From: Oceanospirillaceae bacterium | GTDB lineage: Bacteria; Pseudomonadota; Gammaproteobacteria; Pseudomonadales; Oceanobacteraceae | NCBI GenBank assembly: GCA_024234265.1 | Contig: JACKOM010000003.1 | Location: forward strand, 248,001 to 312,000 | Length of the DNA: 64,000 bases | Direction: 5' to 3' | Shown here: piece after piece, positions 8,900-19,667 of the stretch | Position numbering within the stretch: the first letter of the stretch is position 1 | Layout of the letters: every line of letters starts with the position of its first letter | Notes under the pieces: generated by a model | The model's input: only the letters and a program-made list of their open reading frames with translations | The model's database searches: none | What the model was told of the DNA's origin: nothing | Made by a program: the position numbers and the translations under genes

Positions 8900-9026
8900 G
8901 TTTCCTCCTGAAAAGCCAATGGCAACACAATTGCCGGGGCCATTATAAACACACCGCAAACAAAAACGATGGCATTTAAACTTTGGCACACAGGGCGGAT
9001 ATGTTTAAATCCTGCTCACTTTCAGC

Positions 9027-10451
9027 GTGTCTGCCACTATGCCAAATACACCCATAATGTTTATGGGCTGCACCAGCGATGCGGGTAAATCTTTTATTAC
9101 CGCCATCGCCTGCCGCCTGCTCGCCCGTCAGGGCAAAAAAGTTGCGCCCTTCAAAGCGCAGAATATGAGTAATAACGCCGCGGTAACCGCCGATGGCGGT
9201 GAAATTGGCCGCGCACAATATTTACAGGCTATTGCCGCACGCCAGACTCCGCGGGTGGAATTTAACCCGGTATTGCTCAAACCCCAGGCCAACGTGCTCA
9301 GCCAGATTATTTTATTGGGCAAGGCCGATCGTCTGCTCAGCAGTATGCAGTGGCATGAGCGGCGCGATTATTTATGGCCCGTGGTGCAAAACTGCTTAAC
9401 CCAATTACAAGATGAATACGAGCAACTGGTGATTGAAGGGGCCGGCAGCCCCGCCGAAGTAAACCTGCGTAAATCCGATATTGTGAATATGGAAGTGGCG
9501 CTCGCCTGCAATGCCGATGTGTATTTAATTGCCGATATTAACCGCGGTGGTGCCTACGCCCATTTGTACGGCACTTATTTATGTTTAAGCCCAGCCGAGC
9601 AACGACGGGTGAAAGGTTTTATTTTAAATCAGTTCCGCGGTGATGAGACTTTATTAAAAGATGCCAACGATTGGCTGCTGGAAAAAACCGGCATCCCCAT
9701 TGTGGCCGTGATTCCTTACCTGCCCCACCAATTGCCGGAGGAGGATAACTTTTTCCACCGCGGCCAAACCCGGCATGGGCACATTAACATAGGTTTAATT
9801 TGTTACCCTTACGCCAGCAACATGGATGAGTTTGATCCACTCGCCTATTGCGAAGGGGTCTCCCTGATTGCGGTGCGTGATGCCAAACAACTTGAAAATC
9901 TGGATGCGTTAATTTTACCCGGCAGCAAACACGTGGCTGCAAGCCGTGAATTTTTAGCCGAAACCAAACTCGATGCCGCCATTCAGCAATTTGCGCAAAC
10001 CGGCAAACCCGTATTGGGCATTTGTGGGGGCCTGCAATTACTCGGCGAACAGATTAACGATGACCACAATATCGAAGGCGGCAGCTTCAGCGGCTTAGGT
10101 TTATTGCCCCTGCACACCCAATTCCATACGCAAAAAACCACAGTGCAACGCAGCCTTAACTGGTTAGGTTCGGATTTACAGGTTTATGAAATTCATCAGG
10201 GGCAATCCCAAGCCATCACACCCCTAAATAGTTTTGTGGAAGATGGCAGCGGCTGGCAAAGGGATAATATCAGCTGCAGTTATTTACACGGGTTGTTTGA
10301 AAATAAAACCTTTTTGCAGAACTATCTCAACAAACTCGGCTGGCAAGGCACCATTACAGATAACTGGCAAGCACATCTTGAGCATGAGCTGGAACGGGTC
10401 AGCGATTTATTAGCCGATAGGTTTACGTTTTTACAAGCGGAAAATAGATGA
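9027..10451 (+). CDS. cobQ: Cobyric acid synthase (glutamine-hydrolysing)
   Basis: CobQ/CbiP amidates four side chains of adenosylcobyrinic acid a,c-diamide using glutamine and ATP. The N-terminal domain has the deviant P-loop GCTSDAGKS (residues about 14-22) and KAQNMSNNAA. The C-terminal class I glutamine amidotransferase-like domain includes LPGSKH, the nucleophile context VLGICGGLQLLG near residue 335, and YLHGLFEN with the catalytic His. The product is 474 residues with a GTG start (9027); an ATG at 9039 is an alternative, and neither has a strong ribosome-binding site. Its stop overlaps the following acetyltransferase gene. No cobalamin riboswitch is visible upstream. Confidence 0.95.
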   Translation: MSATMPNTPIMFMGCTSDAGKSFITAIACRLLARQGKKVAPFKAQNMSNNAAVTADGGEIGRAQYLQAIAARQTPRVEFNPVLLKPQANVLSQIILLGKADRLLSSMQWHERRDYLWPVVQNCLTQLQDEYEQLVIEGAGSPAEVNLRKSDIVNMEVALACNADVYLIADINRGGAYAHLYGTYLCLSPAEQRRVKGFILNQFRGDETLLKDANDWLLEKTGIPIVAVIPYLPHQLPEEDNFFHRGQTRHGHINIGLICYPYASNMDEFDPLAYCEGVSLIAVRDAKQLENLDALILPGSKHVAASREFLAETKLDAAIQQFAQTGKPVLGICGGLQLLGEQINDDHNIEGGSFSGLGLLPLHTQFHTQKTTVQRSLNWLGSDLQVYEIHQGQSQAITPLNSFVEDGSGWQRDNISCSYLHGLFENKTFLQNYLNKLGWQGTITDNWQAHLEHELERVSDLLADRFTFLQAENR

Positions 10452-10864
10452 ATATCGAATACAAAATAAATGCGTCTATCAGCACAGAACAATTTATTGC
10501 GCTGTTAAATTCATCTGGCCTAGCAGAACGACGCCCGGTGCAGGACCTGACCTGTATGCAGGGGATGATCACAAACAGCAACCTTACCGTCAGCGCCTGG
10601 AATGAAGGGGAATTAATCGGCCTTGCGCGCAGCATGACGGATTTTCATTATGCCTGTTATCTGTCAGACCTGGCTGTCAACCAGCAATATCAAAAGTCAG
10701 GCATTGGTAAAGAGCTGCAAAGGCTCACTCAGCAGGAGTTAGGGCCACGCTGCAAATTAATTTTAATTGCGGCTCCATCCGCCAATACCTATTACGGACA
10801 TATTGGTTTTAGCCATAACCCACGTTGTTGGGTGCTAGAACCTACTAAACAAATTATTGACTGA
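10448..10864 (+). CDS. GNAT-family N-acetyltransferase
   Basis: The 138-residue product fits the GNAT fold. It has YACYLSDLAVNQQYQKSGIGKELQ, where beta-4 is followed by the acetyl-CoA pyrophosphate loop QYQKSGIGK (about residues 77-85), and a C-terminal YYGHIGF motif typical of the family. It overlaps the cobQ stop by four bases, so it is translated with cobQ, but nothing ties its substrate to cobalamin; it may be a passenger. Acceptor unknown. A hairpin terminator follows. Confidence 0.88.
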   Translation: MNIEYKINASISTEQFIALLNSSGLAERRPVQDLTCMQGMITNSNLTVSAWNEGELIGLARSMTDFHYACYLSDLAVNQQYQKSGIGKELQRLTQQELGPRCKLILIAAPSANTYYGHIGFSHNPRCWVLEPTKQIID

Positions 10865-10897
10865 CCCCTGAGTTTTTAACGATTTTCCCTGCGACAT

Positions 10898-10928
10898 AAA
10901 AAACGCCGCATTATGCGGCGTTTGTTTT
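10898..10928 (+). terminator. Rho-independent terminator
   Basis: Perfect 8-bp stem ACGCCGCA/TGCGGCGT with a TTA loop, preceded by an A-run and followed by TTGTTTTT. It lies between the convergent cobQ-acetyltransferase and btuR genes and could serve both. Confidence 0.88.
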
Positions 10929-10995
10929 TCCAGCTTCAGACTTCAAGCTATCAGCGACTCGCTCAAGCTATCAGCTGCCCGCTCAAAACTGGCGA

Positions 10996-11631
10996 CTAAT
11001 AATCCACCCCCTGACGGGCTTTCACCCCGGCGCGAAATGCGTGTTTAACATCATCAATATCAGAAACCGTATCGGCAATTTCACGCAGGGCGCTGCCACC
11101 ACCACGGCCTGTCACCACCACGGTTTGCTCACGCGGGCGGTTTTGCAGGGCATTTAATACGCGCTCTTCATCCAGATACTGGTAGGCCAGCATGTAGGTG
11201 AGTTCATCGAGAATGACGAGGTTATAGGCCGGATCTTTGAGCAGTTTTTCCGCATGGGCCCAGGTGGCTTCGGCGGCGGCGATGTCAGAACTGCGGTCCT
11301 GGGTGTTCCAGGTAAAACCCGTGCCCATTTGCTGGAAATACACCTGGGGCAGATGGTCGCGGATAAAAATTTCTTCGCCGGAGAGCTGCACGCCTTTAAT
11401 AAATTGCACCACACCCACTTTATGGCCATAACCCAAACTGCGCAGCAGCATGCCAAACGCGGAGCTGGATTTACCTTTGCCATTGCCGGTTAACAATACA
11501 ATCAGGCCACGCTCGATATCCGCCGCGGCGATATTGGCATCCACCTTGGCCTTCTGCTTTTGCATGCTGGCTTTGTGTTTGGCATTTTTTTTATCGTTGC
11601 CGTGCAAATCGTTGTTTTGTTCGTTTTCCAT
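10996..11631 (-). CDS. btuR: Cob(I)yrinic acid a,c-diamide adenosyltransferase
   Basis: BtuR/CobO transfers the adenosyl group of ATP to cob(I)alamin precursors or salvaged corrinoids. The product (about 211 residues from ATG 11631; a GTG at 11640 is also possible) has a charged Lys-rich N-terminus, then the P-loop TGNGKGKSSSAFG near residue 50. It continues with VQFIKG, LVILDELTYML (Walker B-like) and VVVTGRGG. These match the CobA/BtuR family. It is convergent with cobQ, so both genes serve the same cofactor from opposite strands. Confidence 0.95.
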   Translation of the reverse strand: MENEQNNDLHGNDKKNAKHKASMQKQKAKVDANIAAADIERGLIVLLTGNGKGKSSSAFGMLLRSLGYGHKVGVVQFIKGVQLSGEEIFIRDHLPQVYFQQMGTGFTWNTQDRSSDIAAAEATWAHAEKLLKDPAYNLVILDELTYMLAYQYLDEERVLNALQNRPREQTVVVTGRGGGSALREIADTVSDIDDVKHAFRAGVKARQGVDY

Positions 11632-11710
11632 ACCGCTCACCCCGTGAAGATGGCGGCCATTGTAGGGATTTAAGCCCCTGCATTCACCCCGCTATTTTGT
11701 GCGGGTATTT

Positions 11711-11738
11711 ATCCGGGGAACCCTGAATAACTCAGTGC
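11711..11738. repeat. Solo end of a MITE-like element
   Basis: The bases ATCCGGGGAACCCTGAATAA followed by CTCAGTGCC closely match the left terminal inverted repeat of the element at 28883-29152. No partner end is visible nearby, so this looks like a remnant. Confidence 0.6.
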
Positions 11739-11745
11739 CTTGCGC

Positions 11746-11940
11746 TTAAACTGCGATTTTGTCTTGCAGCTCTGCCAGATCACGCTGATGTTTTAAATGC
11801 ACACGTTCGATCACTTCCAGAAAATACGCCGGGCGGCCGTATTTTTTCAGGTTCTGCATGGCCATCAGCTCACGCACGGCGATGGATTTATTTAATTCAC
11901 GCACTTCGGGCATACGGGTTAAGTAGCTGTTTTTTTCCAT
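11746..11940 (-). CDS. Small hypothetical protein, 64 residues
   Basis: A compact charged protein starting MEKNSYLTRMPEVRELNKS and ending with a predicted amphipathic helix (YFLEVIERVHLKHQRDLAEL). A CAGGAG ribosome-binding site lies eight bases upstream of the ATG, which argues for a real gene. No signal peptide or Cys motif. It sits between btuR and the divergent tpsB gene, so its promoter shares that intergenic region. I do not recognise a family. Confidence 0.6.
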   Translation of the reverse strand: MEKNSYLTRMPEVRELNKSIAVRELMAMQNLKKYGRPAYFLEVIERVHLKHQRDLAELQDKIAV

Positions 11941-12101
11941 GGCGGGCTCCTGTTACATGGTGCAACAGATTACTTACACAATGCCCACAAAACAGGGCAC
12001 CTAGGTGGGAAGTGCCTCTTACTTTAGTCACATGCAGCTCAATACCGAGCAGGGGAAAATAGGCGTCTACACTCAATGGGTTAGCCGTGAAGGAGTCTGC
12101 C

Positions 12102-13652
12102 GTGTTACGCCTTTTTGCCCTGCTGCTGTTATTGCTCAGCCTGCCGTGTTCTGCGGCACAAGGCGTTTGGGTGGAAAGCATCCGTCTGCAGGGTTTTATT
12201 GCCCACCCGGCCCAGGGTATTACCCAGAATGATTTGCTCGATCACATAGACCGCTGGCGCCTCGCCTACAAACCCATCATGCAGCTCAGTGAGCTGGATG
12301 AAATCGTGCATCAGATTAACAACTACTACATAGACCACGGTTTCACCTTCGTGCGCGCCTACCTGCCCGAGCAGAAAGTGCAACGCGGCGTAGTAACCAT
12401 TGGCATACGCGAGGATGTGTTATCCGAAGTGGTATTCCGCCAGGATGCCGATGCAGTGGTGGGCACCTACAAACACACCTTCAAACGCATGGTGGGGCGC
12501 CCCGTTTACAAACCCGCCATTGAAGAAGCCCTGCTGCTGCTCAACGATAACCCGGCCTACACCGCCTTTGCGTTTTTCTCCAAGGGCAACGGCGATAATG
12601 AATCGCGCCTGAATATCAACGTGCAGGAGGCCGATGCCATTACCGCGCGTATCGGTGCGGATAATTACGGCAGCAAAGCCACAGGTGAAAACCGCATCTG
12701 GCTGCACACCGGCTGGAGCAACCCATTCAACTCCGGGCACCAGATCCGCCTTGCCCTCACCGCCGCACAAACCGATCAGAACAACCTGTTTGGCACCCTG
12801 AGTTACGACATTCCCCTAAGCGCCCGCTGGTTACAGCAACTCAGCTGGAGCCACCAGCAATACACCCTCGGGCAGGATTTAGAGAGCCTTGAGATCCACG
12901 GTGAAAGTGATGTGTACAGCCTGAGTTGGACCTACAAACCCCTGCGCAGCATGGCCCTCACCCACCAGCACAGTTTTACCCTCGCGGCGCGCAGCAGCCA
13001 GCTGCAAAGTGATGTGATTATTGGCCTGTTTGATCAGCAGGAAAGCAGTTACGCCGCCGGATGGAGCTGGTCGCGCAGCGCTTACAACCTGGAAGACGGT
13101 GACCACCTCGCCACCACCCTGGGGCTTGATGCCATCCATGTGCCCGCCGCCGATGGCAGCAATGAACCCACCCGCACCCTGGGTAAATTCAGCATTGGCC
13201 TGCAGCAGGGTTTTACCCTTGGCCGCCACCTGCCCTGGCTGCGCAGCGTATTGATTAACCGCCTGAATATACAGGCCAGCCAACACCCTTTGCCCGGCAT
13301 CGACAAACTGCCGCTCAGCGGCCCCTACGGGGTGCGCGCCATGCCGGCCAACAGCCTCAACGTGGATGACGGTGCCATCTGGCAAATGGAGCTGGTTTAC
13401 CGCAATACCGCCCTGCTCGGCAGGCTCGAACCCTTTTTGTTTTTTGATGCCGCCGCCGGCGACCGTTATGCCGGCGTGCAGGATAAAGTAAGTGGTTACT
13501 TCGCCGGTGGGGGTTTAGGTCTCAAGGCCACCCTGTGGCACGGGCTGAGTTTCAACCTCACGGCAGGAAACGCCACGGCCGCTAAACTGGAAGACAGCGA
13601 CCTGGAAAAACCGGCCACTGTATTTGGTCAGCTGAGTTATACGTGGGAATAA
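12102..13652 (+). CDS. Two-partner secretion outer-membrane transporter (TpsB, ShlB/FhaC family)
   Basis: TpsB proteins are Omp85-superfamily 16-strand barrels that export one large beta-helical partner. The GTG at 12102 has AGGAG six bases upstream and gives a 516-residue protein with a signal peptide (LRLFALLLLLLSLPCSA). Next come POTRA-type domains, including YYIDHGFTFVRAYLP and GVVTIGIREDVLSEV near residues 70-105, then an alternating beta-strand barrel to the terminal aromatic strand (FGQLSYTWE). The loop-6 motif appears as GPYGVRAMPA (VRA rather than VRG), also common in the family. The partner tpsA starts one base after the stop. In-frame GTG at 12087 is less likely. Confidence 0.94.
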   Translation: MLRLFALLLLLLSLPCSAAQGVWVESIRLQGFIAHPAQGITQNDLLDHIDRWRLAYKPIMQLSELDEIVHQINNYYIDHGFTFVRAYLPEQKVQRGVVTIGIREDVLSEVVFRQDADAVVGTYKHTFKRMVGRPVYKPAIEEALLLLNDNPAYTAFAFFSKGNGDNESRLNINVQEADAITARIGADNYGSKATGENRIWLHTGWSNPFNSGHQIRLALTAAQTDQNNLFGTLSYDIPLSARWLQQLSWSHQQYTLGQDLESLEIHGESDVYSLSWTYKPLRSMALTHQHSFTLAARSSQLQSDVIIGLFDQQESSYAAGWSWSRSAYNLEDGDHLATTLGLDAIHVPAADGSNEPTRTLGKFSIGLQQGFTLGRHLPWLRSVLINRLNIQASQHPLPGIDKLPLSGPYGVRAMPANSLNVDDGAIWQMELVYRNTALLGRLEPFLFFDAAAGDRYAGVQDKVSGYFAGGGLGLKATLWHGLSFNLTAGNATAAKLEDSDLEKPATVFGQLSYTWE

Positions 13653-13653
13653 C

Positions 13654-16600
13654 GTGAAAACACTTAAGGTGCACCTGGCGCCGTATTACCTGATCTGTTT
13701 CTGCCTGCCGGCCTTCAGCCCCGCAGGCCATGCCCTGCCCGCCATGCCCGTCACCGAGCAGGGCAGCGCCAGCGTGAGTATCAGCGGCAACCGCATGGAT
13801 ATCACCCAGCACAGCGATTTACTCATCAGCCGCCACAGCCAATATGACGTGGGCGCGGCGGAGAGCGTGGTGTACCTGCAACCCTCCTCCAGCGCTCTGG
13901 CCATCGCCAAAATCGACGGGGGTATGTCGCAGATACTCGGCCATATCAGCGCCAACGGGCGCCTCTGGTTAGTTAATGCTAACGGGTTTTTTGTGGGGCA
14001 GAACGCCAGCCTGGATACCGCCGGGCTGATGCTCGCCAGCCACGACCTGCAACAGGATGGCGCGGGTTTTAGCCTGCAACAGGGGCCGGGCAGCATCACC
14101 AACCTGGGCAGCATCACAGTGCAGGGCGATGGCCAGCTCACCCTGTTAAGCCGCCAGGTGGATAACCAGGGCCAGCTCAGCAGCGGCGGTGATCTGCTGA
14201 TCAACACAGGTGAACGTTTATTGCTGCAGCCCAAAGGCCAGGGTTTTGCGGTGGAAGTACAACAAAACAGCAATGCCGGGCAGATCAGAAACAGCGGTGA
14301 TATGCAGGGCCACTATGTTGCATTAAACGCCGACCGGAATATCAGCAGCGCAGAAATCACTATCAACAATACCGGCAATATCAGCGCCGTGGCCGTGCTG
14401 GAAAACAACGGCGAAGTGTATTTAAGCGCCCGCGGCGGGGATGTGATTCAGGATGGCACAGTGCAGGCCGCAGGTGGGCTGATTGATATCCATGCCGATA
14501 CTTACCTGCAACAGGGCCAGCTCGATGCCAGCGCCGCCCCCGGGCAAAACGCCAACGGTGGCATGGTCAACCTGTGGGCCGACAAGGGCTTTGAGCTCAG
14601 TGGCAGCAGCCGCATCGCTGCCAACGCCAGCGGTTATGGCAACGGAGGGCAACTTAATTTAATCAGCCCGGGTTATGCCCTGCTGCACAGCGGTGGCTGG
14701 CTCAGCGCACGGGGTGGCGAGCTGGGGGGCAATGGCGGTTTTGCCGAGCTTTCCGGCTGGCAGTTTGTGCTCAGTAATGGCCTCGCCGATATGCGCGCCC
14801 CCAAAGGCGCCGCGGGCACCTACCTGATCGACCCTTACAACATCGAAATTATCGCCGGCAGCACAGACACCAATACTGCGTTTGGTGCGGGCAGTTATAC
14901 CGCAAGTAATACCCCGGCGCAGATCGGGGCCGATAACATCACCACCCAGCTGGGGCTGGGCAATGTGACCATCAGCACCGCCGGTGCAGGAGGTGAAGCA
15001 GGCGATATCACCATTACCGGCGCGGTGGATCTCACCGGCAGCAATGGAAATACCCTGACATTCACCGCCGATGGTTCAATCGCCATCAATAACGATTTAA
15101 CCAATACCGCCGACAGCACCAATATCAGCATGACCGCAGGTGGCAATATCACGTTTTCCGCCGGCTCGCAGATTGATGCCGGTGCCGGCACCATCTCCCT
15201 GACCTCCGGCGGCAGTACCCAATTGCGCAGTGGCAGCCTGCAAACCACCAGCGCCAGCAATACCGCCATTAGCGTAACCACGACCAACAACCTTACCGGC
15301 AGCACCGATGACAGTGCCGATATCATCGCCACTAATGGCGGCATCAGCCTGACTGCCGGTGCCATCAGCAGCCTGGAGCTGAATGTTAAAAAAGCCGGTT
15401 TCAATACCAGCGGAGTCTCCGGGGTCAGTGTGCGGGTGCAAGGCGATATGGAACTCACCGCCCTGAGTCTGGCAGCCTCTGCGCCACTGGGCATTCTGGG
15501 CTTCAGCACTAACAGCAACCGTATGGGCACCCTCACCCTGCCCACCACAGGCATCACGGTGAGTGGTGCACTCAACCTTTACACCGCCGATATTCTCGAT
15601 GGGGATGGCGGTGATGTGATCATCAACAACAGCTCAGCCACCAGCATTCAACTCAACAACCCGGCGGCGGCTCGCTCCTTTGAACTGGGCATAGGTAATA
15701 CCGGCCTGACAGTGGGCAATGCGCAGGGTCTCACGGCGAAAAACAGCACTGGCAATTTGCAGGTATCGGGCACCTTAAGCGGCGGTAATCTGACCTTAAG
15801 CAGCAGCGGCAATATGCAGATCAGCAGCTTAAGCGGTGCCGCCAGCTTGAATGCCAGCGCCACCGGCAGTATTACCATTCCCGATGCGGGCCTGAGTACC
15901 ACCAGCGCTATCACCTTAAATGGCACAGATATCATCGACAGCACAGCGCCGCGGGCCATTACCCTCAATACCAGCAGTCTGAATGTCACCACAGCCCTGG
16001 CGGGCGGTGATACCAGCATCAGCACCACGGCCACTAGTCTCGCCGTGAATAAGGGCACGGCCACGGGCCTTTTGAGTGTGAATAAAAGCAATGCGGGCAA
16101 TCTCACCGTCAGCACAGTCGATAGTGGCGACGGGGATTTAAGCCTGAACCTGACTAACGGCGACCTGATAGTGTCCGATACCCATTTGCAAACCACGGGC
16201 ACCCTCACTGTGGTGGCAAATGATATTCACGATAGTGACCGCATTGTGACCCTCAACGGCACGTTATTGGATATCACCCTTAATGGTACCAATATCAACG
16301 GCCTGACCCTGCGAGGCCTGGCCAATACCAGTGTGGCCATCGCCGGTACCTCTGCCACCGATTTAACCCTGTTAAGTGATTCAGGCAGTTTTACTGTGAC
16401 CAGCATGGGCAACTGGGCGGGTGCCGTCACCCTGGATGCATTTAACCGCATTACCGTGCCCGATGCGGGCATCAGCAGCGACAGTACCCTCACGGTTAAC
16501 GCAGGTTATGTGCGCAGCGCCAGTAGCGGCACCAGCGCCACCCTCAATGGCGGATTTGGTTTAGTACTCGACCTCGGCCTGGGTAACGGCAGTGCCACGG

Positions 16601-19600
16601 TCAATACCACCAGCTTGTTTGGCGCTATTACGACCAGCGGCACCAGCAACACCCTGACCCTGAATAAAACCGATGCGGGTGATTTTGACCTCGGCAGCGC
16701 CAGTATCAGTGGTGGTTTAAATATCGCATTAAATAATGGCACCTTAACTTTGCCCGCCAGCATTACTGTGCCCGGCACACTCACTCTTAATGCTAATGAT
16801 TTAAACGATACCACCATCAACGGTGGCACACTGGCTTTAAGCCTGGATGCCCTGGCCGATGCCTTAACGTTAAATACCGCTTTGGATAATGCCTCCATCA
16901 ACATCACAGGAGCCAACCAGACATTTTCGTTAACCGAAACCGATGATTTAAACCTGAGCAGTTTTACCAGCACAGGCAATGTAAATATCACCACAGCTGG
17001 TGCACTGACCATTGCCGATACGGGTTTAAGCAGCAGTGGCGTCTTAACCTTGGATGTCGGCGATATTCACGACAGCGACCGAAGTGTGATTTTAAATGGC
17101 AGCACAGGTTTAACGCTTAATACGGATTTAAGTGGTGGTAACAGCACGGTCAACACCAGCAACAGCAGTGCGGCATTGAGCACCACTTCGGCGAATACAC
17201 TTACCTTAAATAAAACCGACGCGGGGGATTTCACCTTAACGAGCGCCAGCATAACCGCGGGTGGTTTAAATATCGCGTTAAATAACGGCACCTTAACTTT
17301 GCCCACCAGCATTACTGTGCCCGGCACACTGACGCTTAATGCCAATGATTTAAACGATACAACGATTAACGGTGGCACATTGGATTTAAGCCTGGATGCC
17401 CTGGCTGATGCGTTAACCTTGAATACGGCACTGGATAATGCCGCGATTAATATCAGCGGTGTCGCACAGGATTTTGTTTTAACGGAAACTGACGATTTAA
17501 CCCTGAGCAGTTTTGCCAGCACAGGCAATGTGAATATCACCACAGGTGGTGCACTGACCATTGCCGACACGGGCTTAAGCAGCAGTGGCGTCTTAACCCT
17601 GGATGTGACGGATATTCACGACAGCGACCGCAGTGTGATTTTAAATGGCAGCACAGGCCTGAATATCACCACAGATTTAAGTGGAGGCAACAGCACGGTC
17701 AATACCACCAACAGCAGTGCGGCATTGAGCACCACTTCGGCCAATACACTCACCTTAAATAAAACCGATGCGGGTAATTTCACCTTAAATAGCGCCAGCA
17801 TAACCGCAGGTGGTTTAAACATCAGTTTAGCTAATGGCACCTTAACCCTGCCCGGCACTATTACAGTACCCGGCACCTTCACCATTAATGCCAATGATTT
17901 AAACGATACAACGATTAACGGCGGCACACTGGCTTTAAGCCTGGATGCCCTGGCCGATGCATTAACCTTAAATACCGCTTTGGATAATGCGACGATTAAT
18001 ATCAGCGGCGCGGCACAGGATTTTGTTTTAACGGAAACTGACGATTTAAACCTGAGCAGTTTTGCCAGCACAGGTAATGTGAATATCACCACAGGTGGTG
18101 CACTGACCATTGCCGATACGGGTTTAAGCAGCAGTGGCGCGTTGACGCTGGATGTGGCCGATATTCACGACTCTGATCGCAGTGTGATTTTAAATGGCAG
18201 CACAGGCCTGAATATCACCACAGATTTAAGTGGAGGCAACAGCACAATCAATACCACCAACAGCAGTGCGGCATTGAGCACCACTTCGGCAAATACCCTC
18301 ACCTTAAATAAAACCGATGCGGGGGATTTCACCTTAACGAGCGCCAGCATAACCGCAGGTGTTTAAATATCAGTTTAACTAATGGCACCTTAACCCTGCC
18401 CGGTACAATTACAGTACCCGGCACCTTAAGCGTAAATGCCAATGATTTAAACGATACCACCATCAACGGTGGCACACTGGATTTAACCCTGGATGCCCTG
18501 GCCGATGCCTTAACCTTAACTACATCATTAAGCAGCGCGGCAATTAATATCAGCGGCGCAGCGCAGGGTTTTATATTAAATGAAAGTGATGCATTAACAC
18601 TGAGCAGCTTAAACAGCAGCGGTGATGCGGCCATCACCACGGGGGGCACCTTAGGCGCCAGTGGCACACTGACGTGTGCAGGTTTGTGCAGCATTAACAG
18701 CGCAGGTTTAAGCACGGATTTAAGCGTCAGCAGTGCCGATTTCCTGTTAGTCGACAGCGGCAATAATCAAACCCGCAGCATCACCAGCGATGCACAAAAT
18801 AATGATGTAACGTTCAGCGGCAGCAATAATGCCCTGACATTAAACCTCGCGGCTAACGGCCATTTAGCGGATTTAAACAGCGATAATTTGGCCATTAACA
18901 TCACCGATGGCCATGCCACCCTTAATTTTGCCGGTGCCGGTTTTATCGACAGCGCCCTCAACATTGCCGATGACGGCAATGATGGCAACCGCCATGGCTG
19001 GTTAAATATTGTGTATGGCGGCGCACTGGATATTAACGCCGATATTGATGTGCTCAGCACCTTTGAAACCAGCACAACCGGCCTGCCCAAAGATGCCAGC
19101 AACAGCTACGCAGGTTTATTGGTGCTGGAAAATCAGGGCAGTGGCACATTAACCCTGGCCGCCGGCACACAACTCAGCAGCACAGGCGGTGATATTGTGC
19201 TGGATATTCTCGGCACCGAAGGCAATTACAGCGCCATGGTGATGGGCAGCGGCAGTGCAATTAACGCCTTAAATACGCCCGCCGACAGCACCACAGCAAT
19301 TGATTCTGCCGCGCCCTATGCCAGCCAGTTACTCGCCGCCAGCGGGCGCACAATTTATTTATTACCCGATGCGAGTAATCCCCCCATTACCCCCGGGCCG
19401 GATATTAATGATGTGATTGATGAAGCCTTAAGTGGCGCCGAAGAAACCCAGATTCAGGATCAGCCTGCGGGTAACAGCGCCGCTGAAGAAATTATCAGCA
19501 GCACCCAGGAATCTCTGGATAACAACCCGAATATCAGTTTTGCCATGGAAACTATTTTCAACCGTTGCACCCGGCAAAACAGCGATAAATGTGAACTTAA

Positions 19601-19667
19601 AAAAGAGCTGAGCCGCTTTTTAGGTCAATACCTGATTGGTGGTTCCATGCCCAAGGCGAAAAAATGA
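13654..19667 (+). CDS. Large two-partner secretion exoprotein (TpsA), frameshifted near 18360
   Basis: The N-terminus has a signal peptide (to about residue 29) and a TPS secretion domain with the hallmark NANGFFVGQNASLDTAGL (about residues 109-126; NPNG-type motif). The body is Gly/Asn/Thr/Ser-rich beta-helix sequence, including 183-residue repeats. The first frame stops at 18366 after ITAGV. Restoring one G (GCAGGTGTTTAA to GCAGGTGGTTTAA, as in the previous repeats) joins it to the frame that ends at 19667, giving about 2004 residues. The C-terminus carries a Cys pair (CTRQNSDKC). It is probably a surface adhesin exported by the adjacent TpsB. GTG start. The break is either real or a sequencing error in a repeat. 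Confidence 0.88.
16663..18306 (+). repeat. Three 546-549 bp in-frame repeats in tpsA, plus a partial fourth
   Basis: The word AATAAAACCGATGCGG recurs at 16663, 17209 (one base changed), 17758 and 18307, spacing 546, 549 and 549. Each unit encodes about 183 residues, including NANDLNDTTINGGTL, LSLDALADALTLNTALDNA and LTIADTGLSSSG. A diverging fourth copy continues to about 18620. Such units build coils of the beta-helix and can change number by recombination. Confidence 0.93.

Noticed and set aside
8900..9026. Cobalamin riboswitch before cobQ
   Set aside because: The leader is only about 127 bases and lacks the B12-box-like core, so there is no support.
14895..15575. Long minus-strand frames opposite tpsA (also 15648-16208, 16506-17012, 17067-17570, 17616-18110)
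   Set aside because: They recur with the tpsA repeats, have low-complexity Val/Leu/Pro sequence and no start signals, as expected for antisense of a repetitive gene.
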